Positions 1 through 8,848 are shown, counted from the stretch's first letter. The stretch: 64,000 bases of DNA from Pseudomonadota bacterium (GCA_023412805.1 JAEZRM010000024.1:45745-109744), one strand, 5' to 3'. The notes: generated by a model from the sequence alone, not told the origin. Translations and numbers: made by a program.

Positions 1-477
1 GCGCAGCGTTCGGGCTGCGTGGAACTGAAATGGCCGAACGACGTATTGATCGATGGTGCCAAGGTATCCGGCATCCTCATCGAGTCCGGCAACTACAACG
101 CGGAGACTCTCTCCCTGATCGGTATCGGCATCAATGTAACGAGCGCGCCGCCAGTTTCGGACCGTGCCGTCACCCATCTCGTCGCACACGCCTATACGGG
201 CGATGCGCGCGCGGTACTCGATGCGCTCGTCGCAAGCATGGCGCACTGGCTGTCCATCTGGTCGGCGGGCACTGGCTTCAGTGCCATTCGCGCGGCTTGG
301 GCCGAGCGCGCCATACCGATCGGTCGCACGCTTGAGATCAAGACACAGGAGGGACCGGTGACCGGCGCTTTCGCGGGCCTCGACCATGATGGCGCGCTGT
401 TGATCGATCTGCCGATCGCGGGGCGCCGCCGTTTCACGTTCGGCGATGTCGCCGTGCTGCCGTCACGGCAGTCCTGA
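1..477 (+). CDS. birA: Biotin--[acetyl-CoA-carboxylase] ligase, 3' part
   Basis: The gene runs in from the left edge, so only 158 C-terminal residues are visible. The family activates biotin with ATP and transfers it to a lysine of the biotin carboxyl carrier protein in the cytoplasm. The visible part opens with the catalytic-domain motif KWPNDVL, followed by GILIE and GIGINV, which are hallmark strands of BirA/LplA ligases. The last 45 or so residues form the small SH3-like C-terminal domain. Whether an N-terminal DNA-binding domain exists cannot be seen. The stop lies 9 bp before rnj on the same strand, so the two are probably co-transcribed. In many alphaproteobacteria this pair follows the nuo operon, which would then lie to the left (inference). 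Confidence 0.93.
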   Translation, partial: AQRSGCVELKWPNDVLIDGAKVSGILIESGNYNAETLSLIGIGINVTSAPPVSDRAVTHLVAHAYTGDARAVLDALVASMAHWLSIWSAGTGFSAIRAAWAERAIPIGRTLEIKTQEGPVTGAFAGLDHDGALLIDLPIAGRRRFTFGDVAVLPSRQS

Positions 478-486
478 GGACGCACC

Positions 487-2196
487 ATGGCACGCACGCG
501 GGCACCTGAATCCAAAAGCGAGAGTGAACTGATCTTCCTTGCGCTCGGTGGTCTCGGCGAGATCGGCATGAATTGCTATCTCTATGGTCTTGGCCCGGAG
601 AAGTCGCGCAAGTGGCTCATGGTCGACCTCGGCATAACCTTTCCCGAGGGCGAGTTCGATCCCGGCGTCGACGTCATCATGCCGGATCTCAAGTTCATCG
701 AGAGCCGCGCGAAGGATCTGTGCGGTCTCGTGTTGACGCACGCGCACGAGGACCACTTCGGTGCGATCATCGAGCTTTGGCCGCGTATCAAAGTGCCGGT
801 CTACGCGACGCCCTTCACAGCGACATTGCTCAAGACCAAGATCGCCGAGCAGACAGGTGGCAAGCTCAAGATACCGATCAACGAGATCGCGCTCGGCTCG
901 ACATTCGATGTCGGTCCGTTCTCGATCGAATTCGTCAATCAGGCGCACTCCATTCCGGAGCCGAACGGCCTCGCAATCCGCACGCCGCACGGGCTCGTCT
1001 ATCACACAGGTGACTGGAAGCTCGATCATGCGCCGGGCGTCGGCCTGCCGCCGGACGAGAAGCGCTACAGAGAGATCGGCGAGGAGGGCGTTCTCGCGCT
1101 CATCTGCGATTCGACGAATGCGATGCGCGACGGCCGCTCACCCTCGGAAGAGGAAGTCGCGGCCTCGATCGCGCGCATTATCAAGAAGGCCGAGCAGCTG
1201 GTGATCGTGACGACGTTCGCGTCGAATGTCGCGCGCGTGCTCGCAGTGGCGAATGCGACGCGCGCAGCCGGGCGGCGCCTCGTGATTGCGGGCCGCGCCC
1301 TGCATCGCATTATTCAGGTCGGCATCGAGACCGGCTATCTGCCGCCCGATTTCGTGTACGCCGACCAGCAGCGCATCGGTGACTTTCGCCGCGATGAGGT
1401 GGTGGCGCTCGTCACGGGCAGCCAGGGCGAGCCACGCGCAGCGCTCGCGCGGATCGCGGAGAATGCGCATCCCGATATTTCGATCGCGAAGGGTGATCTG
1501 GTCATCTTCTCTTCGCGCACGATCCCGGGAAACGAGAAGAGCGTTGGCCGCATTCAGAACGCGCTCGTGCGCATGGGCGCCGAACTCGTGACCGACAACG
1601 AGGCGCTCGTGCACGTCACGGGCCATCCGCGGCGCGATGAGCTGAAGCAACTCTATGCCATGCTGAAGCCGAGGATGGTCGTGCCCATGCACGGCGAAAT
1701 GCGTCACCTCGCCGAGCACGCGAAACTCGCGCGCGCCTCAGGCATCAAGGAGGTGATGGTGGCCGTCAATGGCGAGGTTCTCGCGCTCGCGCCGGGGCGT
1801 CCGGCGATCATCGACGAGGTGCCGGTCGGGCGTATTTATCGCGACGGCAATATGCTGATCAGCGCTGAGGACATGTGCATTCGCGAGCGGCGCAAGCTTG
1901 CCTTCGTCGGCGTCATCGTCGTGTCGCTCGTGCTCTCGCGGAACGGCAAGATGCTCGACGATCCCGAGGTTGTGATGGAGGGCATTCCCTCCGAGCGCCC
2001 AGGCGGCGGGGCCATGGAGGACATGGTGCTCGACGTCATCGAGGGGACCATCGAGAGCATTCCGCCCAAGCGTCGGAACGATGTGGAGATGGTGCGCGAG
2101 GCCGTGCGCCGCGCTGTCCGGGCGTCGGTCGATCAGGTGTGGGGCAAGAAGTCCGTCGTTCGCGTGATGGTCTCGCAGCTGGATGTGAAGATGTGA
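487..2196 (+). CDS. rnj: Ribonuclease J (metallo-beta-lactamase/beta-CASP RNase)
   Basis: A 569-residue RNase J, the dual endo-/5'-3' exoribonuclease of RNA processing and decay in alphaproteobacteria. The metallo-beta-lactamase zinc motif THAHEDH sits at residues 84-90 (ligands H85, H87, D89, H90), with a further ligand region around GDWKLDH near residue 178. The beta-CASP part follows, with the TGSQGEP motif and PMHGE, and a C-terminal domain completes the usual 550-570 residue length. The ATG is preceded by a GAGGA ribosome site in the birA-rnj gap. It converges with the AAA ATPase gene and is followed directly by a hairpin. Confidence 0.96.
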   Translation: MARTRAPESKSESELIFLALGGLGEIGMNCYLYGLGPEKSRKWLMVDLGITFPEGEFDPGVDVIMPDLKFIESRAKDLCGLVLTHAHEDHFGAIIELWPRIKVPVYATPFTATLLKTKIAEQTGGKLKIPINEIALGSTFDVGPFSIEFVNQAHSIPEPNGLAIRTPHGLVYHTGDWKLDHAPGVGLPPDEKRYREIGEEGVLALICDSTNAMRDGRSPSEEEVAASIARIIKKAEQLVIVTTFASNVARVLAVANATRAAGRRLVIAGRALHRIIQVGIETGYLPPDFVYADQQRIGDFRRDEVVALVTGSQGEPRAALARIAENAHPDISIAKGDLVIFSSRTIPGNEKSVGRIQNALVRMGAELVTDNEALVHVTGHPRRDELKQLYAMLKPRMVVPMHGEMRHLAEHAKLARASGIKEVMVAVNGEVLALAPGRPAIIDEVPVGRIYRDGNMLISAEDMCIRERRKLAFVGVIVVSLVLSRNGKMLDDPEVVMEGIPSERPGGGAMEDMVLDVIEGTIESIPPKRRNDVEMVREAVRRAVRASVDQVWGKKSVVRVMVSQLDVKM

Positions 2197-2198
2197 TG

Positions 2199-2224
2199 TT
2201 CCCTCTTCCCGTAAGGGGAGGGAA
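2199..2224. terminator. Hairpin between convergent rnj and the AAA ATPase gene
   Basis: An inverted repeat of the form TTCCCTC-TTCCC-GTAA-GGGG-AGGGAA begins 2 bp after the rnj stop and ends 5 bp before the stop of the opposite gene. It could serve as a terminator for both directions; there is no long T run, so efficiency is uncertain. Its sequence resembles the commoner CCTTCTCCCCGT palindrome at 8342. Confidence 0.5.
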
Positions 2225-2229
2225 TTCAT

Positions 2230-4281
2230 TCAACGCACAAACCCCATACTTCCACGCGCATCGGGCTTCGAACGGCTGATGTCGCTCATGATCTCCGTGA
2301 GCCGCGCAGGGTTCTCGAGCACCCCCAGAACTTCCGCTTGCTTGCGTGCCTTGGCGAAGTCGCCGGGTGTGAGATTGGCGATGCCGGCCGCTTCCGGCGG
2401 AATGCGATCCGAGCCGAAGAACATCTGCCAGGCGCGGCGCAGTCCGGGCTTGTCGAGATAGCTCAGCACGATCTGGAATGTGAAACGTCGCAATGAGGCG
2501 CTGTCGACGCGCTCCATGAAGTTCGTCGTGAAGCATACCGGGAGCGGATGGTCCTCCATCCAGGTCAGCATCTCATTGACCTGTGTGATCTCCCAGGAGC
2601 GCGTGGCGTCGCGGCGGTCGAGCAGCAGGCTGTCCGCCTCGTCGAAGACGAGCATGGCATTCGCCTCGCGCGCTTCCTCGAAGGCGTTCGCGATATGGCG
2701 TTCGGTCTCACCGAGATAGGGACCGAGGATGTCCGACGCACGCTTCTGAATGAGCTCCAGCCCAAGCCGGCGAGCGAGATAGCGCGCGAACGCCGACTTC
2801 CCCGTGCCGGGCGGTCCGGAAAGGCAGATCGAGAAGGCGCGCGCCTGCGCGCTTACCAGCCGCTCGGCGAGGGCGGAAAGATCCTGGTCCGAACAGACGA
2901 GCAGCGGATCGAAATCCGGAATGGCGCCGGCTTTGCGCGCTACGACACCCGAGACGGCACGAACGATGCCGAGCGCGGCACGCTCGATAGCCTCCGCGCC
3001 GCCGCCTGAAAGCTTCGCAGCCTTCAGCGCATTTTCGTAGATTGCGGGTGTTGCATCGAGGCGGCGCGCGAGGGCTTCGGCCTCGCTGCTGGAAAGCTTC
3101 AGGTCCATGCGCTCGGCGAGACGCTCCAGAATGCGCTGGCGCTGAACGGCGGGTGGACGCTTCAGCTCGATGGCGAGCGTCATGCGCCTCAGCAGCGCGG
3201 GATCGATGTTCTGCAGTTCATTCGACGTCCAGATGATGGGAACGGGGTTCGTTTCAAGCAGACGGTTGAGATACACCTTCGAGCCGCCGCGGTTGATGAG
3301 GTGGACGGCTACATCCTCCATCTCGTCGAAGAGCAGAGCCGTGCGCTTGTGGCCGCCGAGCAGCCGCTGCGAGAAGCTGATGTCGGCGAGCCGCTCGGAG
3401 CGGTTGGATTCGCCGTCGCCCGACGCTCCTTCTCCGGCTGCGAACAGTGCGGCACCAGCGGCTTGCGCGGCGACCTTCGCGAGTTCCGTCTTGCCTGATC
3501 CTGGCGGGCCGTAGAGCAGGATGTTGACGCCGGCCGCGTTGCTGTCGACGGCGCCGCGCAACACCCCGGCAATGAGATCACGGTCGGCCGTGACGTGCTC
3601 GTAGTCCTCCATGGTGACGGACGAGAGGAGCGGCTCGCCGAGCAGGGCGTTGCGCATTTCCTCGAAGGAGCCGAACGTGCGCTCGAGACAGGCATTGACG
3701 CGCGAGGGGATGGCGAAACGCGCGTCGTACCCGGCGAGCGTCGTGCTCTGGTCGCGCACCTGCAGCAAACCCGCAGCGACGAGTTCGCCGCCGGACGACA
3801 GCAGCTCTTCCGTAGCGCGCGGGTGCACGTCACAAAGAAGCGAGACGGCGCGCGTCATCGGCCCGCAGTAGTCGACGGCGGAGTTGGCGAGGTACTGCAC
3901 CTGCTCGAAACGCGTCGAGCACGCGAACAAGCCGAGCAGGCGCCAGGCGGCGTGCGGCAGGCCCAGAGCCTCGACGAGGCGTTCGACGTTCGTCGCCATG
4001 GGTTCCGGGCGCGGCGTTTCCTTGGCCGCCCGATCGAGGCTGACGACGACGCCATCCTTGTGCTTGCTCCAGGCCTTCTCGAATTCGGCGGGCTTGTAGG
4101 CCATGTAGCCGCCGAGCGCTTCGACGAGAGGTGGCGGCAGTGGCAGGCTCAGGACATCCGAACGCTCGTTCAGCCAGACGAGGAGATTGCGTGCCGAACG
4201 CAGCGTCAGGTCCTGCCGGATGAGCAGACGTGTCAGGTAGCGCGCGATGAGACCGCGCTCGATGTCGGTAATGATGCTCAT
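2230..4281 (-). CDS. Tandem AAA ATPase with an uncharacterised N-terminal domain
   Basis: A 683-residue protein with two AAA modules. Domain 1 has Walker A GPPGSGKT at about residues 258-265 and Walker B LLFDEME at 316-322, with sensor-1 WTSNE near 351. Domain 2 has Walker A GPPGTGKS at 489-496 and Walker B LVFDEAD at 544-550, with FTTN as sensor-1. The first 250 residues match nothing I recognise and look helical; no transmembrane segment or peptidase motif is seen, so this is not FtsH, ClpA or Lon. The start at MSIITDIE is chosen over an upstream in-frame ATG because the extra 25 residues look like non-coding sequence. Related proteins are annotated simply as ATP-binding proteins; a remodelling role for an unknown substrate is inference. 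It stands alone, divergent from the carbonic anhydrase gene. Confidence 0.85.
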   Translation of the reverse strand: MSIITDIERGLIARYLTRLLIRQDLTLRSARNLLVWLNERSDVLSLPLPPPLVEALGGYMAYKPAEFEKAWSKHKDGVVVSLDRAAKETPRPEPMATNVERLVEALGLPHAAWRLLGLFACSTRFEQVQYLANSAVDYCGPMTRAVSLLCDVHPRATEELLSSGGELVAAGLLQVRDQSTTLAGYDARFAIPSRVNACLERTFGSFEEMRNALLGEPLLSSVTMEDYEHVTADRDLIAGVLRGAVDSNAAGVNILLYGPPGSGKTELAKVAAQAAGAALFAAGEGASGDGESNRSERLADISFSQRLLGGHKRTALLFDEMEDVAVHLINRGGSKVYLNRLLETNPVPIIWTSNELQNIDPALLRRMTLAIELKRPPAVQRQRILERLAERMDLKLSSSEAEALARRLDATPAIYENALKAAKLSGGGAEAIERAALGIVRAVSGVVARKAGAIPDFDPLLVCSDQDLSALAERLVSAQARAFSICLSGPPGTGKSAFARYLARRLGLELIQKRASDILGPYLGETERHIANAFEEAREANAMLVFDEADSLLLDRRDATRSWEITQVNEMLTWMEDHPLPVCFTTNFMERVDSASLRRFTFQIVLSYLDKPGLRRAWQMFFGSDRIPPEAAGIANLTPGDFAKARKQAEVLGVLENPARLTEIMSDISRSKPDARGSMGFVR

Positions 4282-4494
4282 GAGCCTGTGCTCGCCGGCA
4301 GGAAATCGGTGATTGGTGCTCTTTGCTACGCTAGGGGGTGGGCTGCAGGACGGCAATGTGGTCGTTAGGCGAGCTGTCGGGGCGAAACAGGTAAGTTCTG
4401 CTTGCGCTTGTGCGCTGCACCAGCCATTTCTTGCACCAATGGGCTATCTGCCCGCCGATACAACCCGGACGGCAACCCTCACCTTGGGCGTCGC

Positions 4495-5133
4495 ATGAGC
4501 TATTTTCCCGACCATCTCGCTGACCGCTACCGCCGCTTCAAGCTGCGCCATTTCATCCCGCACCAGGACGACTACGAGCAGCTCGCGAGTCACGGGCAGA
4601 GCCCGGAGGTCATGGTCGTGAGCTGCTGTGACAGCCGGGTCGAGCCCGAAGCGGTGTTCAGCGCCATGCCGGGCGAGCTGTTCGTCGTGCGGAATGTCGC
4701 GAATCTCGTGCCGCCCTACGAGACGGACGGCAAGTTTCACGGCGTGAGTGCGGCGCTCGAATTCGCGGTACTGAACCTGCGCGTGAAGCACATTGTGGTC
4801 ATCGGCCATTCGAGCTGCGGCGGCGTGCGGGCGTGCATTGAGCATGATGCAGCTCAGCAGACGGAGGCAGAGTTCATCGCCAACTGGATGTCCATGCTGG
4901 ACGGCGCGCGCGACCGGCTTATGGCTCAGAGCGTGGCCCGCCCCATGCCGGAGCTGCGCGCCGATTTGGAGCGCGAAGGTGTGAAGGTCTCGCTCGCGAA
5001 TCTCCGCACATTCCCGTGCGTACAGACGCTCGAGGGGAAGGGCCGCCTGGATCTCCACGGCGCTTATTTCGACATCTCGACCGGCCAGCTCTCGGTTCTC
5101 AACGAGGCGACCGACCAGTTCGTCCCACTCTGA
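4495..5133 (+). CDS. Beta-class carbonic anhydrase
   Basis: A 212-residue beta-carbonic anhydrase, which interconverts CO2 and bicarbonate in the cytoplasm. Zinc ligands are visible: C44 in the CCDSR motif (44-48, including the D46/R48 dyad) and H105/C108 in GHSSCGG. Length is normal for the bacterial family. The ATG at 4495 (MSYFPDHL) is preferred; an in-frame ATG at 4402 would add 31 residues without family similarity. It is divergent from the AAA ATPase gene across a 213-bp gap that must hold both promoters. A second, unrelated gamma-type anhydrase homologue lies at 25872. Confidence 0.93.
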   Translation: MSYFPDHLADRYRRFKLRHFIPHQDDYEQLASHGQSPEVMVVSCCDSRVEPEAVFSAMPGELFVVRNVANLVPPYETDGKFHGVSAALEFAVLNLRVKHIVVIGHSSCGGVRACIEHDAAQQTEAEFIANWMSMLDGARDRLMAQSVARPMPELRADLEREGVKVSLANLRTFPCVQTLEGKGRLDLHGAYFDISTGQLSVLNEATDQFVPL

Positions 5134-5213
5134 TTCTGCCTCCAGTTCGTCCCCAAACCGCCGAAGTCACCTATCAAAGCAAGCTGTCCCCAGTAACGTG
5201 CGAGCGTGTGCGT

Positions 5214-5678
5214 ATGGCTACCCTGCCTGATCTGCCGAAGACCGAGATTGCCATCATCCAGATGACGAATGCGTTCCGCCGTGAGCAGAAGCTCGGCACG
5301 CTTTCCTCGAACAAGCAGCTTGCCGCTGCAGCGCGCGCCTATGCGGCTTATCTCGCCAAGACAGGTGCGCTTTCGCACTCCGCGGATGGCCGCAGCATGG
5401 ATGCGCGCGTGAGGGCGCAGGGCTATCGCTTCTGCTGGCTCTCGGAGAACCTGTCCTGGCGCCGGGAACCGAAGGGCTACACGACGAGCGCCCTTGCCGG
5501 GACCGTGGTGACAGGATGGAAGAATTCGCCTGGCCATCGCGCCAACATGGCGTCGCCGAAGGTGACGCAGATCGGTGTCGGCGTGGCGCGCGCGCCAGGG
5601 GCAACGCCGCAGTACTATTCGGTGCAGATCATGGGTCGCCCGCCGGGTAAGGGCTGTCCCGAGGTGCCGCGCCGCTAG
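5214..5678 (+). CDS. CAP-domain (SCP/PR-1) protein
   Basis: A 154-residue protein made almost wholly of a CAP/SCP domain. The segment LLN/ALTNAFR-type helix (residues 17-25), the SHSADGRSM stretch with the first conserved His, and the signature GWKNSPGHRANM near residue 103 are diagnostic. Bacterial CAP proteins are usually exported and of unclear biochemical role. Here no signal peptide is visible from the ATG at 5214; the frame stays open upstream to 5016 but overlaps the carbonic anhydrase and gives no convincing leader either. It may be a cytoplasmic form or use an unrecognised start. It lies 80 bp after the carbonic anhydrase gene. Confidence 0.85.
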   Translation: MATLPDLPKTEIAIIQMTNAFRREQKLGTLSSNKQLAAAARAYAAYLAKTGALSHSADGRSMDARVRAQGYRFCWLSENLSWRREPKGYTTSALAGTVVTGWKNSPGHRANMASPKVTQIGVGVARAPGATPQYYSVQIMGRPPGKGCPEVPRR

Positions 5679-5754
5679 GCCACAATCGCGCCTTTCGCGG
5701 GACATGACGCCCGGCGTATAGTCCTGCCGCTCGTGATCGCACGGAGGCTGCCTA

Positions 5755-6567
5755 ATGCCTGAAGTCGCGCCCAAGACCCTTGTCCAGCAGCAGTTCGGCG
5801 CCAATGCCGCGGCCTACGCAACGTCGGTCGTGCACGCCAAGGGCGCGAGCCTCGCCCGTCTCGTCGATCTCGTGAAGCCCGGAGCGGACTGGGCCGTGCT
5901 GGATGTGGCAACCGGTGCAGGGCATACGGCACTCGCCTTTGCGCCGCACGTTCGCGAGGTGATTGCGAGCGACCTCACGCCCGAGATGCTGGAGGAGACC
6001 GCCAAGCTCGCCGCGTCCAAAGGCTATGCCAACGTGACGACCGCCGCGGCCGATGCCGAGCGGATGCCGTTTCCCGATGCCCGCTTCGATCTCGTGACGT
6101 GCCGCATCGCGCCCCATCACTTCCCCGACATTCCCGCATTCCTCCGCGAAAGCCGTCGCGTGCTGAAGCCGGGCGGCACGTTCGCGCTCGTCGATAACGT
6201 CTCGCCCGACGCCGAGACGACGCCGGGCTATCCCGCAGCGGATCTGCTCGCCGCCGCCGATGCCTACAATGCCTTCGAGAAAAAGCGCGATCCTTCGCAT
6301 GGTCGTGCATTACCAACTGCGGAGTGGACACGCGAGATCGCCGCTGCCGGCCTCGATCTCGTGCATACCGAGCACGCGCCCAAAACCATGGACTTCGCGA
6401 CATGGTGCAAGACCATGAAGGTGCCTGAACCAACTGTCGCCGAGCTGCGGACCATGCTGACGGGCGCGCAAGGCGCCTTCTCGGCTTTCCTCAAGCCGAC
6501 GTTCGATGGCGAGAAGATCGGCTTCACACTGGACGAGCTGATCGCCATTGCCCGTAAACCTGCCTGA
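5755..6567 (+). CDS. Class I SAM-dependent methyltransferase (UbiE/YcgJ-like)
   Basis: A 270-residue methyltransferase with the class I Rossmann motifs: motif I VLDVATGAGHTA at about residues 46-57, the acidic end of strand 2 in IASDLTPEML, motif II around DAERMPF, and motif III LKPGGTFALVD. The resemblance is to the Methyltransf_11/UbiE-like group; the substrate cannot be read from the sequence. A good GGAGG ribosome site precedes the ATG. It is followed within 17 bp by a gene for an unrecognised 187-residue protein, and the pair is probably co-transcribed with the PLP enzyme that follows. Confidence 0.88.
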   Translation: MPEVAPKTLVQQQFGANAAAYATSVVHAKGASLARLVDLVKPGADWAVLDVATGAGHTALAFAPHVREVIASDLTPEMLEETAKLAASKGYANVTTAAADAERMPFPDARFDLVTCRIAPHHFPDIPAFLRESRRVLKPGGTFALVDNVSPDAETTPGYPAADLLAAADAYNAFEKKRDPSHGRALPTAEWTREIAAAGLDLVHTEHAPKTMDFATWCKTMKVPEPTVAELRTMLTGAQGAFSAFLKPTFDGEKIGFTLDELIAIARKPA

Positions 6568-6583
6568 ACCTTGGAGTGCCTCG

Positions 6584-7147
6584 ATGCTGAACTTCTGGGA
6601 TGCGAGCTGGGGGCTCGATGAACGCTTGTGCCCATGTGATGTGTATTTCGCCGAGTACCTCGAGGAGAAGGGCGTGAAGGGCGCCTCGATCTTCCATTTC
6701 GGTACGGGCAGCCATCACATTCTGGGTCTGCGGACGGCGGAGAACGGCTCCAACAATGCCGTTCTCGGCATTACGGCGTCGCCGGGTGAGTACGAGGCGT
6801 ACATCAAGCTGCTCATCGAGAAGCCGCGGCTCGGCGCGACCTACAAGGCTTATTTCGGCGATATCTATCAGCTCGATCCGCGCCTGCTGCCCAAGCTCGA
6901 CTACGTGACGAACTTCCACGCCTGCGAATTCCGCACGGAGAAGAACGACGCCTATGGCGCGCTGACCGATCTCGAAATGACGCTCGTTCTCGCGGATGCC
7001 CTGAAGCCCGGTGGCGAGATGCATTTCTACACGGGCTCGGATGGCTACAAGGCGACGCTCGCGGTCATCGAGGGCTTGAAGAAAGAGCGCGGCTTCACCG
7101 AGACGGGCGCCTTCAAGACGCTACGCATTTTCACCAAACCGCGCTGA
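6584..7147 (+). CDS. Uncharacterised protein, possibly a degenerate methyltransferase fold
   Basis: A 187-residue protein that I do not recognise. The segment SIFHFGTGSHHILGL at about residues 31-45 resembles a Rossmann motif I in which the usual D/E-x-G-x-G pattern is kept as FGTGSHH, and LADALKPGGEMHFYTG near residue 143 resembles a motif III strand-loop, so a divergent methyltransferase-like fold is plausible. The ATG at 6584 is chosen because the in-frame ATG at 6548 lies inside the upstream methyltransferase gene. No signal peptide or membrane segment is seen. Its place between a methyltransferase and a PLP enzyme suggests small-molecule metabolism, without indicating a reaction. Confidence 0.7.
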   Translation: MLNFWDASWGLDERLCPCDVYFAEYLEEKGVKGASIFHFGTGSHHILGLRTAENGSNNAVLGITASPGEYEAYIKLLIEKPRLGATYKAYFGDIYQLDPRLLPKLDYVTNFHACEFRTEKNDAYGALTDLEMTLVLADALKPGGEMHFYTGSDGYKATLAVIEGLKKERGFTETGAFKTLRIFTKPR

Positions 7148-7165
7148 CGACAAAGGAACGAGAAG

Positions 7166-8302
7166 TTGGACAAGCCGAAGTGGCAGCCGAGCACGATCGC
7201 CGCGCAAGCGGGCGGCGCGGTCGATCCTGTGACGGGCGCAATCGTGCCGCCGATTCAAATGGCTTCCACGTTCGAGCGCGATCCCGATAACGCCTATCGG
7301 CGCGGCTACATCTACGCGCGTCCCGATAACCCGAACGTGCGGCAGGCCGAGAGCGTGCTGCAGGCGCTGGAAGGTGCGGCGGCGTGCCTGCTCATGGGCT
7401 CGGGAATGGCGGCGGCGGCGACGGCCTTTCTCGCACTCGAACGGCCGGCGCATATCGTTGCGCCCGAGGTCATGTACTGGGCGCTGAAAGGCTGGCTCGC
7501 GAACACAGCACCGACGCTCGGCATCGAAGCCACTTTCGTCGATGCGACAAGCCTCGATGCGATCCGTGCCGCTATCCGGCCGGGCAAGACGCGCATGGTC
7601 TGGATCGAGACACCGGCCAATCCGCTGTGGGGCATCAGCGACATCGCGGCGGCGGCAGAAGCGGCGCATCAGGCGGGCGCACTGCTCGGTGTCGACTCGA
7701 CGGTCGCGACGCCCGTGCTGAGCCAGCCGATCGCGCTCGGCGCCGATATCGTCATGCATTCGGCGACCAAGTATCTCAACGGCCATTCCGACATCATCGC
7801 CGGTGCGCTGTGTTTTGCACGCGAGGATGCACTGCTGGATCGCGCGAAGAGCCTGCGCTCGGGCCTTGGCGCGGTGCTCTCTCCCTTCGAAGCCTCGCTG
7901 CTGCTGCGCGGCATGCGCACGCTGCACGTGCGCGTCGCGCACCAGTCAGCGGCGGCGATGACCATCGCGCGGCATTTCGCTTCCGATCGGCGCGTCGCCG
8001 AAGTGCTCTATCCGGGATTGCCGGGACCCGGCCACAACGTCGCGGCCAAGCAAATGCGCGGCGGCTTCAGCGGTATGCTCTCGATCCGTGTTGCGGGTGG
8101 CGAGGCTGCCGCGATTGCCGTTGCCGCACGGGTGAAACTCTGGAAGCGTGCGACGTCGCTCGGCGGAGTGGAGAGCCTCGTCGAGCATCGCGCCAGTGTG
8201 GAAGGTGCCGGTACGCCCTGCCCGCCGGATCTGTTGCGGCTCTCGGTTGGTTTAGAGGATCCGGCCGATCTCATTGCCGATCTGGATCAGGCATTGGGTT
8301 AG
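7166..8302 (+). CDS. Cys/Met-metabolism PLP-dependent enzyme (cystathionine gamma-synthase type)
   Basis: A 378-residue member of the Cys/Met metabolism PLP-enzyme family (cystathionine gamma-synthase, beta/gamma-lyase, sulfhydrylases). The PLP lysine is K202 in HSATKYLNGHSD, the VDST segment near 177 precedes it, and the N-terminal YARPDNPN contains the tyrosine/arginine of the phosphate site. Which reaction it carries out cannot be settled by eye. The start is a TTG at 7166 with the ribosome site AAGGAACGAG just upstream and an 18-bp gap from the previous stop; no ATG gives a full-length domain. It is probably the last gene of the run begun at 5755 and is followed by a strong hairpin. Confidence 0.88.
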   Translation: MDKPKWQPSTIAAQAGGAVDPVTGAIVPPIQMASTFERDPDNAYRRGYIYARPDNPNVRQAESVLQALEGAAACLLMGSGMAAAATAFLALERPAHIVAPEVMYWALKGWLANTAPTLGIEATFVDATSLDAIRAAIRPGKTRMVWIETPANPLWGISDIAAAAEAAHQAGALLGVDSTVATPVLSQPIALGADIVMHSATKYLNGHSDIIAGALCFAREDALLDRAKSLRSGLGAVLSPFEASLLLRGMRTLHVRVAHQSAAAMTIARHFASDRRVAEVLYPGLPGPGHNVAAKQMRGGFSGMLSIRVAGGEAAAIAVAARVKLWKRATSLGGVESLVEHRASVEGAGTPCPPDLLRLSVGLEDPADLIADLDQALG

Positions 8303-8341
8303 GAGGCTACAGGCGGAGTGCGCCGCGAGCACCGCCCGGTC

Positions 8342-8369
8342 CCTTCTCCCCGTGCTTACGGGGAGAAGG
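8342..8369. repeat. CCTTCTCCCCGT palindrome (common intergenic repeat, likely terminator)
   Basis: A perfect 12-bp stem with the loop GCTT lies between the convergent PLP-enzyme and sufE genes, followed by TTAGGATGAGGGG. Palindromes of this type with the same trailing sequence are scattered in large numbers through many Hyphomicrobiales genomes (general knowledge). It probably also ends transcription of the genes on either side. Degenerate relatives occur at 2199 and around 49926. Confidence 0.7.
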
Positions 8370-8413
8370 TTAGGATGAGGGGCGGCGGCTCGCGATTTTG
8401 GCTGCCCTTCTTC

Positions 8414-8848
8414 TCACCCGCCTTGCGTAGCAACCGCAGCCTGCGCATCCGCACGCACACGCTCGACCATGGAGTTGAGGCCGTTGGAGCGCTGGGCAGT
8501 CAGGTGGTCGGAGAGGCCTAGCTCGCCGAATACAGCGCGGGCATCGGTGTCGAGCACCTCCTCCGCCGACCGACCGGCATAGAGTGAGAGCAGGATGGCA
8601 ACGAGGCCGCGCACGATATGGGCATCGCTGTCGCCCTGCATGTCGAGCACAGGCGCGCCGCTAGATCCCGCCGGCCAGCGCGTCGACAGCCAGACCTGAC
8701 TGACACAGCCGCGTACCTTGTTCTCTGGTGTCCGCTGCGCTTCGTCGAAGGCGGGGAGCGTGCGGCCGAGCTCGATGACATAGCGATATCTGTCCTCCCA
8801 ATCGTCGAGGAGGGCGAAGTCTGCGCGAATGTCGTCCAGCGGCGTCAT
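8414..8848 (-). CDS. sufE: SufE-family cysteine desulfuration protein
   Basis: A 144-residue SufE protein. SufE accepts persulfide sulfur from the cysteine desulfurase SufS and hands it on for Fe-S cluster assembly. The acceptor is C48 in KVRGCVSQVW, the diagnostic motif; the N-terminal WEDRYRYVIELG helix and the GLVAILLSLYAG segment are also typical, and the length is normal. The other suf genes are not in this window. It is convergent with the PLP enzyme and divergent from the MarR gene. Confidence 0.93.
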   Translation of the reverse strand: MTPLDDIRADFALLDDWEDRYRYVIELGRTLPAFDEAQRTPENKVRGCVSQVWLSTRWPAGSSGAPVLDMQGDSDAHIVRGLVAILLSLYAGRSAEEVLDTDARAVFGELGLSDHLTAQRSNGLNSMVERVRADAQAAVATQGG

